Shown: in pieces, positions 18,608 through 27,420 of the stretch
How positions within the stretch are numbered: the stretch's first letter is position 1
How the letters are laid out: each line of letters starts with the position of its first letter
Origin: JAAYRQ01 sp035647815
GTDB lineage: Bacteria > Bacillota > Syntrophomonadia > Syntrophomonadales > Syntrophomonadaceae
Direction of reading: 5' to 3'
Length of the DNA: 64,000 nt
Assembly (NCBI GenBank): GCA_035647815.1
Contig: DASRMR010000025.1
Coordinates: forward strand, 12,569 to 76,568
Made by a program: the position numbers and the translations under genes
Notes under the pieces: generated by a model
Database searches by the model: none
The model's input: the letters and a program-made list of their open reading frames with translations, nothing else
Told to the model about the DNA's origin: nothing

Positions 18608-20008
18608 TTGGATAAGTCAATTATAAAGAAAAAACTAGTAGAAATGTTGGGTAAAGATAAAGTGTTAACCAACGAATTAGACTTGATGTATTACTCTTAT
18701 GATGCTTCATTTCTAACTAAGCTGGAACCGAGCACACCGACAGTAGTAGTTTTACCAGAATCTACTGATGAGGTGCAAAAGATAGTATTGTTTGCTTATG
18801 AAAATAATATTAATGTAATTCCTAGAGGTGCTGGCACTGGTGAGACTGGTGGATGTATAGCCATAAATGGTGGCATAGTCTTGGATTTAGCTAACTTCAA
18901 CAATATTGTAGAAGTTGATGCGAAAAATATGCAAGTGATAGTCAGACCTGGTATTATACATGCCGATCTAAATCTGGAATTAGCTAAACATAATTTATTT
19001 TTCCCTCCTGATCCAGGTAGTAGTCTAATGTGTACAGTAGGCGGTATGGTGGCAAATAATGCTAGTGGACTCCGGGCTGTAAAATATGGTTGTACTGATC
19101 AATATATTTTGGGGATGGAAATAGTAATGCCTAATGGTGAAATCATTACTACTGGTGGGGTTAAATCTAGAGCTATAAAGAATGTATCAGGTCTTAATCT
19201 TACTAAAATATTTATAGGTTCTGAAGGAATATTAGGTATCATAACTAAAATTAGATTAAGATGTTGGCCCAAGCCAAAAGCAAGAGGTATTGTCATGGCT
19301 GTATTTGATAAGCTTGATGATGCACCTGAAACAGTTTTAGAAGTTTACCAAGCTGGAATACTTCCTTCAGGTATCGAGATTTTAGATAGTTCGGCAATTG
19401 AGGCAGTTAATTTATTTAAACCTGAAATTAATTTGCCTAATGCAGAAGCTATTTTACTTTTCGAAGTAGATGGTAATCCACCTAGTGTTGAATACGAAGG
19501 TAATACTATCAAGGAAGTAGCCTTAAAACGGGCTAGAACTGTAGAGTGGTCAACCGAACCCCTTAGGATGAGGGAACTATGGGAGGGTCGCAGCATAACT
19601 GCTACTGCAGCTGCTAGGATTAGACCTGATGGTACTCGTATTTTTGCTGGTGAAGATATAAGTGTACCACTTGCTAGAGTTGCAGAAACATTACGTGAAA
19701 TTAGGAAAATAGCTGCTAAATATGATATTAAAGTGGTTAATTATGGTCATATAGGTGATGGTAATGTGCATACTGCACCGATAATTAATCCCGAAATACC
19801 TGAAGAAGTAGAAAGGGCTAAAAAACTAGTTCATGAAATACATCTACTAGCTATTGAATTAGAAGGTTCAACTACTGGAGAACATGGTGTAGGTGCGGTA
19901 AGAAGAAAGTATGCTCATTTAGAACATGGACTAGCTCTAGATTATATGCAGAAAATAAAAACTGCTTTCGATACTAAAGGAATTATGAATCCTGATAAGC
20001 TCATCTAA
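18608..20008 (+). CDS. FAD-linked 2-hydroxyacid oxidase/dehydrogenase, GlcD family
   Basis: Flavoprotein of the VAO/GlcD family that oxidises a 2-hydroxyacid such as lactate or glycolate. The FAD-binding PP region includes TVVVLPESTDEVQKIV, NVIPRGAGTGETGG, FPPDPGSS and GGMVANNASGLRAVKYG. The C-terminal oxidase domain has NYGHIGDGNVH (metal/substrate histidines) and STTGEHGVGAVRR. Length (466) is typical. TTG start is set by AGGGAG 7 nt upstream. The next gene, 22 bp downstream, encodes the matching Fe-S subunit. No etfAB genes are adjacent, so I cannot say whether this is an electron-confurcating lactate dehydrogenase or a simpler oxidase. Confidence 0.9.
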   Translation: MDKSIIKKKLVEMLGKDKVLTNELDLMYYSYDASFLTKLEPSTPTVVVLPESTDEVQKIVLFAYENNINVIPRGAGTGETGGCIAINGGIVLDLANFNNIVEVDAKNMQVIVRPGIIHADLNLELAKHNLFFPPDPGSSLMCTVGGMVANNASGLRAVKYGCTDQYILGMEIVMPNGEIITTGGVKSRAIKNVSGLNLTKIFIGSEGILGIITKIRLRCWPKPKARGIVMAVFDKLDDAPETVLEVYQAGILPSGIEILDSSAIEAVNLFKPEINLPNAEAILLFEVDGNPPSVEYEGNTIKEVALKRARTVEWSTEPLRMRELWEGRSITATAAARIRPDGTRIFAGEDISVPLARVAETLREIRKIAAKYDIKVVNYGHIGDGNVHTAPIINPEIPEEVERAKKLVHEIHLLAIELEGSTTGEHGVGAVRRKYAHLEHGLALDYMQKIKTAFDTKGIMNPDKLI

Positions 20009-20030
20009 CCCTTAAAGGAGAGTATTATAT

Positions 20031-21323
20031 ATGAAATTTCATGAACTAGCACCTGTAAAAGATCAATTAATGAAGTGCGTAAGGTGTGGCAAATGTCGCA
20101 GTGTATGTCCTGTCTTTGCTGAAGTGGGTAATGAAACTGTATCACCTCGTGGTCATGTCTTTATGGTGCAAATGTTAAGGGATGGATTAGTAAAACCTAA
20201 TAAAGAAGTTTATGCAAGACTTTCGACCTGTTTAATGTGTGAAACTTGTAGTGTTAACTGTCCTTCGGGGATTGATATTCATGAATTAAATGCTGCTGCC
20301 AGGTCTTATATATACGAAAGTAATCCATCTATAGGTAAAGAATTGCTTTTTGATACTTTATGGACTAATCCATTTTTATTAAGAACTTCTACTAAGTTTT
20401 TGTGGGGAGCTCAGCAATCTGGACTACAAAAACTAGCACGTAATTTAGGTATAACTAAAGTTTTGCCTGGAGATTTAAGTGAATCCGAAAAAATGTTGGA
20501 ATCTATTCCCTACCGTTCGGCAAGTTCGTTGATTAAAGAATTTAATCCGGCTATAGGGGAAAAGAAATACACGATCGGCTATTTTTTAGGTTGTGGCACT
20601 GATTTACTCGAGCCTAAAATAGTGTTAGCAACTATAAATGTACTAACTAGAAATGGTTGCGAAGTTATCGTCCCAAAAGACACCAAATGTTGCGGATTAC
20701 CCCATATTGCTAATGGTAAAATGGATTCAGCCAAAAAACTAGCTCTTCATAATATAAAAATATTTAACTCCTACAATTTTGATTATATTATAACTGATTG
20801 TGCTTCCTGTTCTTCGGCCTTATCTGCTAAAAATATGGATTTTTTATTAGGTGGTTTAAAAATAGAAGATCAAGCTCAGGAATTTGCTAGCAAGGTCATG
20901 GATTTAACCGAATTTCTGATCGATGTAATCGATATTAAGTTACCAGATAAAAATGTGCCAGAAAAAATCAAGGTCACATATCACGATCCATGCCATTTAG
21001 ATAATGCCCAAGGTATAAAAGAACAGCCTAGAGAACTGCTCAGAAGAATTCCCGAAGTTGAGTATATAGAAATGCCACTTGCGAGCAGATGTTGTGGTGG
21101 TTCCGGAACTTATAGCGTTACACATCATAGTATGTCCATGAAAATACTAGATGTAAAAATGGATAATGCTATGACTACAGGAGCAGATATCATAGCTACT
21201 TGTTGTCCAAGTTGTATAATGCAACTTAAACATGGGGTTAATATCCATAAATGGGATTGTAAGGTTTTACACCCCATCGAACTAGTTTCTCGTTGTTATG
21301 GTGATTTAGTATTGAATAAATAG
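20031..21323 (+). CDS. Fe-S oxidoreductase subunit, GlcF-like (two 4Fe-4S + two CCG domains)
   Basis: The N-terminus carries two ferredoxin-type clusters, CVRCGKCRSVCP and CLMCETCSVNCP. Two cysteine-rich CCG domains follow (FLGCG...CCGLPHIANG and DPCHLDNAQG...RCCGGSGTYS), as in glycolate oxidase subunit GlcF and heterodisulfide reductase HdrD-type proteins. It would take electrons from the preceding flavoprotein and pass them to a membrane or soluble carrier. The 430-residue length is standard. AAGGAGAG precedes the ATG. Together with the upstream gene it forms a two-gene operon. Confidence 0.9.
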   Translation: MKFHELAPVKDQLMKCVRCGKCRSVCPVFAEVGNETVSPRGHVFMVQMLRDGLVKPNKEVYARLSTCLMCETCSVNCPSGIDIHELNAAARSYIYESNPSIGKELLFDTLWTNPFLLRTSTKFLWGAQQSGLQKLARNLGITKVLPGDLSESEKMLESIPYRSASSLIKEFNPAIGEKKYTIGYFLGCGTDLLEPKIVLATINVLTRNGCEVIVPKDTKCCGLPHIANGKMDSAKKLALHNIKIFNSYNFDYIITDCASCSSALSAKNMDFLLGGLKIEDQAQEFASKVMDLTEFLIDVIDIKLPDKNVPEKIKVTYHDPCHLDNAQGIKEQPRELLRRIPEVEYIEMPLASRCCGGSGTYSVTHHSMSMKILDVKMDNAMTTGADIIATCCPSCIMQLKHGVNIHKWDCKVLHPIELVSRCYGDLVLNK

Positions 21324-21347
21324 TAATCTCTTCATGTATGATAATTT

Positions 21348-21376
21348 AATGGAACGGTATCTGATACCGTTCCATT
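21348..21376 (+). terminator. Hairpin after glcF-like gene
   Basis: Perfect arms AATGGAACGGTATC and GATACCGTTCCATT with a 1-nt centre. The downstream sequence (CTTGTCTTGG) is only moderately T-rich, so it may be a weak terminator or an mRNA-end stabilising stem. Confidence 0.6.
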
Positions 21377-21434
21377 CTTGTCTTGGTTAATATCTGTTAA
21401 AATCTATAACATAAGTAAAAATAGGTGGTAAATA

Positions 21435-22160
21435 ATGAAGAATAAATTTATCCAACTCGTATATAAGCAAGTTAGAATTGCTAATTCGAAATATAATTTA
21501 ATAGAAGATGGTGACCAGGTAGCAGTTGGTATGTCAGGAGGTAAAGATAGTAGTATCCTATTATATTTCTTAGATTTATTAAAAAAATATACCCCGATTA
21601 TCTTCAACATTACACCTATATATGTTGATTTAGGTTGGAATAATGAGATCAGCGAATTAGAGAGATATTGTAATGATTTAGGTTATGAATTGTTTACCGA
21701 ACCTACCGATATTGGGGAAATTGTTTATGATATCCGCCAAGAAAGAAATCCATGTTCATTATGTGCCAACTTACGTCGTGGAGCACTTAATAATGTAGCT
21801 AAAAGGCTAGGATGTAACAAAGTAGCTTTAGGACATCACTTAGATGATGTAGTTAACACATTGTTTATGTCTATGCTTTATGAAAACAAATATCAAGTTT
21901 TTAAACCTAAAACATACTTAGACCGAGTAAATATGACTGTAATCAGGCCTCTAATATATGTTGAAGAAAACAGCATTATAAAGGTTAGTGACTCTATAGA
22001 GTTGCAACCGGTTGAAAATAAGTGTCCCGTAGATGGTTTTACTAAACGTACTGAAGTAGCAGGATTGGTAAATATGCTGGAAAAAGAGCATCCAGGTGCT
22101 AAAAGGAACATTTTAACTAGTATTGAAAATGTAAATCCTAAAAGTTTTTGGAAAAATTAG
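21435..22160 (+). CDS. TtcA-like tRNA 2-thiolation enzyme (PP-loop ATPase)
   Basis: The PP-loop GMSGGKDSS (near residue 33) adenylates a nucleobase. The cysteine pair in PCSLCANLRRG (about 100) and the single Cys in VENKCPVDG (about 200) correspond to the three ligands of the [4Fe-4S] cluster in the TtcA family, which 2-thiolates tRNA cytidine-32. LGHHLDDVVNT is the other family signature. At 241 residues it is slightly shorter than E. coli TtcA. Several Firmicutes TtcA-like paralogues have other or unknown tRNA substrates, so the modified position is not certain. It lies just upstream of lexA on the same strand. Confidence 0.85.
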   Translation: MKNKFIQLVYKQVRIANSKYNLIEDGDQVAVGMSGGKDSSILLYFLDLLKKYTPIIFNITPIYVDLGWNNEISELERYCNDLGYELFTEPTDIGEIVYDIRQERNPCSLCANLRRGALNNVAKRLGCNKVALGHHLDDVVNTLFMSMLYENKYQVFKPKTYLDRVNMTVIRPLIYVEENSIIKVSDSIELQPVENKCPVDGFTKRTEVAGLVNMLEKEHPGAKRNILTSIENVNPKSFWKN

Positions 22161-22162
22161 TC

Positions 22163-22176
22163 CGAACATCTGTTTA
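22163..22176 (+). promoter_or_regulatory. Candidate LexA operator (SOS box) of lexA
   Basis: CGAACATCTGTTTA matches the Gram-positive LexA/DinR box (CGAACnnnnGTTCG-like) in the left arm and at GTT in the right arm. It overlaps the -35 position of the lexA promoter, so binding would block RNA polymerase: the usual autoregulation of lexA. Confidence 0.65.
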
Positions 22177-22199
22177 TGAGATAAGTTTCATGATATAAT
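22171..22199 (+). promoter_or_regulatory. lexA promoter
   Basis: TATAAT at 22194-22199 lies 17 bp after TGTTTA at 22171-22176. The -35 is poor and is overlapped by the LexA box. Confidence 0.55.
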
Positions 22200-22281
22200 T
22201 TAAAAAGAAAAACAGAATTTCTAAGCCTTACATGAAGCTATTAGACCTTAGGCTTGAAATGATAATCTGGAGGTATTAGAA

Positions 22282-22893
22282 ATGAAATCAGATATTACGA
22301 ACAGACAAAAACTTATCTTAGAATTTATAAAGACTCAAATCAAGACCAAAGGCTACCCTCCCTCTGTTAGGGAAATAGGTCATGCAGTAGGGTTAAAGTC
22401 AAGTTCGACTGTTCATAACCATTTAGTACAATTAGAAGAAAAAGGATTTCTAAAACGAGATCCTAGCAAAACGAGAGCCATCATCCCTATCGACAATGAA
22501 CCATCTGAGTTGATGACAGAATCAATAAATTTACCTGTAGTTGGTAATGTGGCAGCAGGTTCTCCTATCCTTGCCGACCAAAATATTGAGGAATACTTAC
22601 CTATTCCAGTTGATTTCGTTGGAAGTGGGAACCACTTTATTTTGAAGGTAAAAGGAGAAAGTATGATTGAAGCAGGAATATTAGATAGCGATTACTTGAT
22701 CGTTCGTCAGCAACTTGATGCTACTAATGGTGAAATAATCGTGGCAATTATAGAAAACGAAGCAACTGTAAAACGTTTATATAAGATGGAAAACCAGATA
22801 GAATTAAGGCCTGAAAATAGTGCATTGAAATCTATGTTTTTTGATAATGTGCAGATAGCTGGAAAAGTTGTAGGTCTTTTACGTAGATTTTAA
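22282..22893 (+). CDS. lexA: LexA repressor
   Basis: SOS repressor. The N-terminal winged helix includes GYPPSVREIGHAVGLKSSST with the recognition helix near 28-45. The self-cleavage site is Ala92-Gly93 in GNVAAGSP, and the catalytic dyad is Ser127 (KGESMIEAG) and Lys164 (EATVKRLY). Length 203 is typical. An AACTGGAGG-type ribosome site (GGAGG) precedes the ATG. A LexA box in its promoter supports autoregulation. RecQ, MutSL, AlkD and Ogt in this window do not show an obvious LexA box upstream. Confidence 0.97.
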   Translation: MKSDITNRQKLILEFIKTQIKTKGYPPSVREIGHAVGLKSSSTVHNHLVQLEEKGFLKRDPSKTRAIIPIDNEPSELMTESINLPVVGNVAAGSPILADQNIEEYLPIPVDFVGSGNHFILKVKGESMIEAGILDSDYLIVRQQLDATNGEIIVAIIENEATVKRLYKMENQIELRPENSALKSMFFDNVQIAGKVVGLLRRF

Positions 22894-22896
22894 ATA

Positions 22897-22960
22897 AAAA
22901 TGCCCTCACCGTTCTACTTACTTCATATAAGTTTTGCAACTCATAACGGTGAAGGCATTT
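22897..22960. terminator. Shared terminator between lexA and glnA
   Basis: Arms AAATGCCCTCACCGTT and AACGGTGAAGGCATTT pair with one mismatch around a ~31-nt loop. A/T-rich flanks on both sides suit termination of the convergent lexA and glnA transcripts. Confidence 0.75.
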
Positions 22961-22962
22961 AT

Positions 22963-24291
22963 TTAGAATTTTTCTAAATACTCATTAATTTCCCAGTCAT
23001 AAACTCGTGAACTATAATTTTCCCATTCTTTAGTCTTAGCTAAGATAAAACGAGAATATATATGTTCTCCTAATGCTTCCCTAACTAATTCATCTTCTTT
23101 TAATTCTTTTATAGCCTCATAAAGATTTTCCGGAAGTGATTCTATGTTTTGACTTTTACGAGCTACTAAATCCATTTCATATATGTTTTCTTCTACTGCT
23201 GCAGGTGGTTCTAACTTATTAATTATACCTTCTAAACCTGCTTTAAGAATTACTGCTAACCCTAAATACGGATTACAGGTTGGGTCCGGATTTCTTATTT
23301 CTACCCGAGTGCCAATTCCCCTGCGTGCTGGTATACGAATCAAAGGACTTCTATTTCTGTATGACCAAGCTATGTAAACAGGAGCCTCAAACCCCGGCAC
23401 TAACCTCTTATAAGAATTAACAGTAGGACTAGTTATAGCAGAAATTGCTTTAGCATGTTTAATAACTCCTGCCATAAATTGCCGACAAATATCACTTAAA
23501 CCATCTTCTTTAGAACTATCATAAAACACATTTTCTCCGTCTTTAAACAAAGAAATATTTAAATGCATCCCTGATCCAGCAATACCATAAATAGGTTTAG
23601 GCATAAAAGTAGCATGTAAACCGTGGTGTTGAGCTACTGTTCTAACTACAATTCTAAAAGTTATAATATTATCAGCCGTAGGTAGGGCTTCTTTATATTT
23701 AAAATCAATCTCATGTTGCCCAGGTGCTACCTCATGATGGGCTGCTTCTATTTCAAAACCCATGCTTTGTAAGGTTTCAACCATGTCCCTACGAGCATCT
23801 TCACCTTTATCAACTGGGGGCAAGTCAAAATAACCTGCTTTATCATTCGTTTCCAATGTTGGTTGACCATTCTCATCTAAATGAAACATAAAAAATTCGG
23901 GCTCAGGACCAACAAACATAGAATATCCCATATCCTTTGCTTCTTGTAAAACCTTTTTTAATGCAAAACGTGGTGATCCCGTAAAAGGCTTACCATCTGC
24001 ATCATAAATATCACAGATTAATCGAGCTGTCTTACCCGAAGAACTAGGACTCGTCCAAGGCAAAATTAAAAAAGTATCAAAATCAGGTATTAAATACATA
24101 TCAGATTCTTCGATACGAACAAACCCTTCAATAGAAGAGCCGTCAAACATTAATTCACCATCTAAAGCCTTTTCTAATTGATCATCTGTAATTGAAATAC
24201 TCTTCATTACTCCTAAAATATCAGTAAACTGAAGTCGAATAAATTTTACATTATTCTCGCTCGCAGATTTTAGAATTTCTTCTTTTGTCAT
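22963..24291 (-). CDS. glnA: Glutamine synthetase type I
   Basis: Makes glutamine from glutamate, ammonia and ATP. Signatures: the N-terminal beta-grasp part with LQFTDILGVMKS, the latch DGSSIEGF (about 51-58), FVGPEPEFFMF (metal-binding glutamates), HHEVAPGQHEIDFKY, NRSPLIRIPA. The 442-residue length and lack of the adenylylation-type C-terminal insertion place it in GSI-alpha, the feedback-inhibited Firmicutes type. In B. subtilis glnR precedes glnA; here a DUF456 gene takes that position and no GlnR-type operator was found in the 62-bp gap. Confidence 0.97.
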   Translation of the reverse strand: MTKEEILKSASENNVKFIRLQFTDILGVMKSISITDDQLEKALDGELMFDGSSIEGFVRIEESDMYLIPDFDTFLILPWTSPSSSGKTARLICDIYDADGKPFTGSPRFALKKVLQEAKDMGYSMFVGPEPEFFMFHLDENGQPTLETNDKAGYFDLPPVDKGEDARRDMVETLQSMGFEIEAAHHEVAPGQHEIDFKYKEALPTADNIITFRIVVRTVAQHHGLHATFMPKPIYGIAGSGMHLNISLFKDGENVFYDSSKEDGLSDICRQFMAGVIKHAKAISAITSPTVNSYKRLVPGFEAPVYIAWSYRNRSPLIRIPARRGIGTRVEIRNPDPTCNPYLGLAVILKAGLEGIINKLEPPAAVEENIYEMDLVARKSQNIESLPENLYEAIKELKEDELVREALGEHIYSRFILAKTKEWENYSSRVYDWEINEYLEKF

Positions 24292-24353
24292 TTAATTGCC
24301 TCCAATAAATTACCTTATTAACTAAGTTAGAATAGCACATTAATACATTATTT

Positions 24354-24845
24354 TCAAATTTGAAACACCTTAACAATGAATGTTAAAGCCATTATTATGG
24401 CAATAGCTAAATCGAAAACTATACTAGAAACTATACCTACAATAGCACCTATTCCAGCCCTTAATGATCTTCTAATATCTTGTTGATATATATATTCACC
24501 TAAAGTAGCACCTAACCAAGGACCTATAAAAAGACCTAAAGGGGGCAAAATAAATATTCCTATTACAATGCCTAGAAACGCACCAAATGTTCCATATTTG
24601 CTAGATCCAAAATATTTAGCACCTAAAACGACTGAAAGATAATTCATAAGCAAAGATAAAATTGTTAAACCAGCAAAAATCGCAACTAGGTTAGGTGTAA
24701 TTAAATTAAATCCTTCATACCACCCATAGGCACTTATTGTAATAAAAACTAAAGGTACTCCAGGTAATAACGGAATAAAGGTACCGATAACACCTATAAC
24801 AACAAGTATTATCGCTCCTATTAAGTATAATGTATTACTATCCAA
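24354..24845 (-). CDS. DUF456 membrane protein
   Basis: A hydrophobic protein of ~163 residues with about five membrane segments and glycine-rich turns (GTFIPLLPGVPLVF near the N-terminus; LGLFIGPWLGATLGEYI later). These are the signatures of the DUF456 family, widespread and uncharacterised. The frame is open to an ATG at 24860, which lacks an upstream ribosome site. GGGGAGG lies inside that extension, 5 nt from the TTG at 24845, which I prefer; translational coupling to the upstream stop could still use the ATG. It lies between the ynbB-like gene and glnA in one operon. Confidence 0.8.
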   Translation of the reverse strand: MDSNTLYLIGAIILVVIGVIGTFIPLLPGVPLVFITISAYGWYEGFNLITPNLVAIFAGLTILSLLMNYLSVVLGAKYFGSSKYGTFGAFLGIVIGIFILPPLGLFIGPWLGATLGEYIYQQDIRRSLRAGIGAIVGIVSSIVFDLAIAIIMALTFIVKVFQI

Positions 24846-24862
24846 AAAAGCCTCCCCCATTA

Positions 24863-26092
24863 CTAAGAATTATTCAACCAAGTTATTAGTCTACTAGCTA
24901 CATATTTTATATGTTCATAAGTTAATCCACCTTGCAAATAAGCTGAATAAGGTGCTCTAAGTGGAGCATCACATGAAAGTTCCATAGTAGAGCCTTGGAC
25001 GAAAGTCCCAGCTGCCATAACAACTTCATCGGTATATCCGGGCAATAAAGCATATTCTAAGCTAACATCACTATCGATAGGTGAACAACTTTGAATAATT
25101 TGACAAAATTCCAGAACTTCCTTAGAAGTATTAAAACTAATAGCTTGTACAATATCAGAACGCTTCTCATTCCACTTCGGGTATACATGATATCCACGCT
25201 TTTCAAAAAGATAAGAAATCAAGAGGACACCCTTAATGGCCTGTAAAACAGTATGTGGTGCCATAAACAAACCTTGATATAGCCAGCGACTATTGAGTAA
25301 ACTTGCACCTAAATCCTTACCTAATCCAGGTGCAGTCAAATAATAAGAGATTTCTTCAACTAAGTTTTCCTTCCCAATTATGTAGCCACCAGATGGAGCC
25401 AAGCCACCACCCGGATTTTTTATTAAAGAACCTGCAATAAGATCTGCACCTACTTCTAATGGTTCATATTTTCCTGTAAATTCACCGTAACAATTATCTA
25501 CCATTATAATAGTAGCTGGGTTACTAGATCTAACTGTATCTACCAAGGTCTTAATAGTTTTAATTCCTAAAGAAGGTCTTAAAGAATATCCTTTAGACCT
25601 TTGGATAAACACCATAGAAGTTTGATCAGTTATAGCTTGTGCTATTGCCTGAATATCTGGATTCCCAGCTTCATCTAAAGCAACCTCTTTATAATTAATT
25701 CCTTTTTCAACTATTGTACCCCTCGTAGGATCGTTTTTTCCAATTATTTTACCTAGAGTATCATAAGGGGCACCAACTATAGAAACCAACTCATCTCCTG
25801 GTCGGAGCAAACCGAGTAGACAACATGAAATAGCATGGGTTCCTGAAACAATTTGGCTTCTTACTAATGCATCTTCACCCTTAAAAACATCACAATAAAT
25901 AGCCTCCAAGGTATCTCTAGCATAATCTCCATAACCATATCCAGATGAAGGATAAAAATTATCTTCTCTAACCTTATGCTTTTGAAACACTTCCAAAACT
26001 TTCTCCTGATTCAGATAGGCGATATCTTCATAATACTGAAACTCTTCACTTAAAATTAACTCTGCATCTTTTATTACTTCTAACGGATACAA
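24863..26092 (-). CDS. PLP-dependent methionine gamma-lyase family protein (YnbB, 'aluminium resistance protein')
   Basis: Fold type I PLP enzyme of the YnbB group. Recognisable parts: SSGYGYGDYARDTLEAIY near 50-66, RSQIVSGTHAISCCL (cofactor pocket), MVDNCYGEF (PLP-binding Asp), and the Schiff-base lysine in AGSLIKNPGGG near 235. The group is annotated both as methionine gamma-lyase-like and as 'aluminium resistance', and neither role is firmly shown for most members. It keeps the B. subtilis neighbourhood spoVK-ynbB-glnA. TTG start with GTGGTG upstream; 20 bp after the spoVK-like gene. Confidence 0.85.
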   Translation of the reverse strand: MYPLEVIKDAELILSEEFQYYEDIAYLNQEKVLEVFQKHKVREDNFYPSSGYGYGDYARDTLEAIYCDVFKGEDALVRSQIVSGTHAISCCLLGLLRPGDELVSIVGAPYDTLGKIIGKNDPTRGTIVEKGINYKEVALDEAGNPDIQAIAQAITDQTSMVFIQRSKGYSLRPSLGIKTIKTLVDTVRSSNPATIIMVDNCYGEFTGKYEPLEVGADLIAGSLIKNPGGGLAPSGGYIIGKENLVEEISYYLTAPGLGKDLGASLLNSRWLYQGLFMAPHTVLQAIKGVLLISYLFEKRGYHVYPKWNEKRSDIVQAISFNTSKEVLEFCQIIQSCSPIDSDVSLEYALLPGYTDEVVMAAGTFVQGSTMELSCDAPLRAPYSAYLQGGLTYEHIKYVASRLITWLNNS

Positions 26093-26111
26093 GTAAAATC
26101 ACCACTTCTAA

Positions 26112-27002
26112 TTATATTCTAATGGAATCTAGTTCGGGTAAATCTTTTTCCTCAATCGTAACTAGTTCTTTACGGTTAAGAATAGGCTTATCTATTATTC
26201 TTAATGCTTGTAAACGAATAGATTTTTCCACTAAATTTCTTACATAGCGAGCATTGCCACTATGGGGGTGATGGCTTTTAGCAAATTCGTTTAGCACATT
26301 TTTAAGTTTCCATCTAGCCCTACTAGTTAGTTCATAATCCCTTTCTAAATACATTTGTAAAGCAATTTGAAATAACTCTGCATCATCATAATCTTTAAAT
26401 TTTATATGAATAGGAAAACGCGAACGTAGACCTGGGTTTGACATCATGAACCTTTCCATCTCTGCAGTATAACCTGCTAAAATGATAATAATATTATCCC
26501 TGTGATCCTCCATGGCCTTAACCATCGTTGCTATAGCTTCCTGTCCAAAATCCTTATCCCCACCTTGGGCTAAAGTATAAGCTTCATCTACAAACATAAT
26601 ACCACCAATAGACTTTCTAAGTATTTCTTTTGTCTTTTGAGCAGTATGCCCAATATATTCCCCTACTAAATCGGCCCTTTCAACTTCTACTATATGCCCC
26701 TTAGATAATATCCCTATATCATTAAAAACATTACCTAAAATCCTGGCCACAGTTGTTTTGCCAGTGCCAGGATTACCGTTAAAGACCATGTGTAGAACAG
26801 TAGGAGCAGCCTTTAACTGCAGTAAGTCTCTGCGAGCCTGGATTAATGAAAAAGCAGTAACTTCAGCTAAAGTTTTCTTCACTTCTTTCAAGCCTATAAG
26901 TTTTTCTAATTCTTGAAAAGATTCACTACGTGGAAAAGAATCTTGCGTCAAATATGACACATCATTAGATGTCTGATTATTATTTGTATCTGCGAATTTC
27001 AT
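26112..27002 (-). CDS. spoVK: AAA+ ATPase SpoVK (CbxX/CfqX family)
   Basis: Stage V sporulation protein K-like ATPase. AAA+ core: Walker A FNGNPGTGKTT (about 85), Walker B GGIMFVDEAYTLAQG, sensor region IILAGYTAEM, arginine finger area NPGLRSRFP, and C-terminal SGNARYVRNLVEKS. The CbxX/CfqX family remodels protein complexes; in B. subtilis SpoVK is needed for late spore maturation. The frame begins at a TTG at 27014, but TGGAG 6 nt upstream favours ATG at 27002. It is first in the operon spoVK-ynbB-DUF456-glnA. A short decayed copy of its P-loop region is found at 28918-28966. Confidence 0.92.
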   Translation of the reverse strand: MKFADTNNNQTSNDVSYLTQDSFPRSESFQELEKLIGLKEVKKTLAEVTAFSLIQARRDLLQLKAAPTVLHMVFNGNPGTGKTTVARILGNVFNDIGILSKGHIVEVERADLVGEYIGHTAQKTKEILRKSIGGIMFVDEAYTLAQGGDKDFGQEAIATMVKAMEDHRDNIIIILAGYTAEMERFMMSNPGLRSRFPIHIKFKDYDDAELFQIALQMYLERDYELTSRARWKLKNVLNEFAKSHHPHSGNARYVRNLVEKSIRLQALRIIDKPILNRKELVTIEEKDLPELDSIRI

Positions 27003-27014
27003 TGATATCTCCAA

Positions 27015-27420
27015 ATTATCACCACTTCCCTAATATCTAAATTATTATATGAAAAATAGACAAAAGTGGTGATAAAATAAACAGTGTACAAAGGAGGGAT
27101 GCTAAAAAACATATAGACGAATTTATGAATAGTTTGTTCTCCTTTTTGTGTATATTAGTGATGTTACAACAACTATTTTATCATAAGGGAGATTCTCTTA
27201 TTTTATTTTCTGTTTTTTGACCCATAGTAATTTTATGCTAACGCCGCAGCTAATTGACTTTCAGAAACCAAAAAAGAACCCTTGAAAGGCTCTTTTTAAT
27301 CTGAGTATGAGTTTAAGCCTGACCCTATCCTTTTTTGTGTAGGTACGCTGGTTCTACTTAATCCTTTCAGGTGAGATTAGCTCCCTTTTTTATAAAATCT
27401 TATTGTTGAACTGCTTGAGC
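27015..27420. other. Intergenic region, mostly unassigned
   Basis: About 400 bp between spoVK and the CaiB-like gene. It holds the terminator at 27271-27297 and presumably the spoVK promoter. On the minus strand a short open stretch ending at about 27239 (…SQLAAALA then stop) looks coding-like and relatively GC-rich, but no protein could be recognised. No repeat ends or transposase were seen. Confidence 0.5.
27271..27297 (-). terminator. Bidirectional terminator after CaiB-like gene
   Basis: AAAAAGAACC and GGCTCTTTTT pair with one mismatch around a 7-nt loop; both strands gain a U-tract. It lies ~125 nt after the stop of the CoA-transferase gene. Confidence 0.7.
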
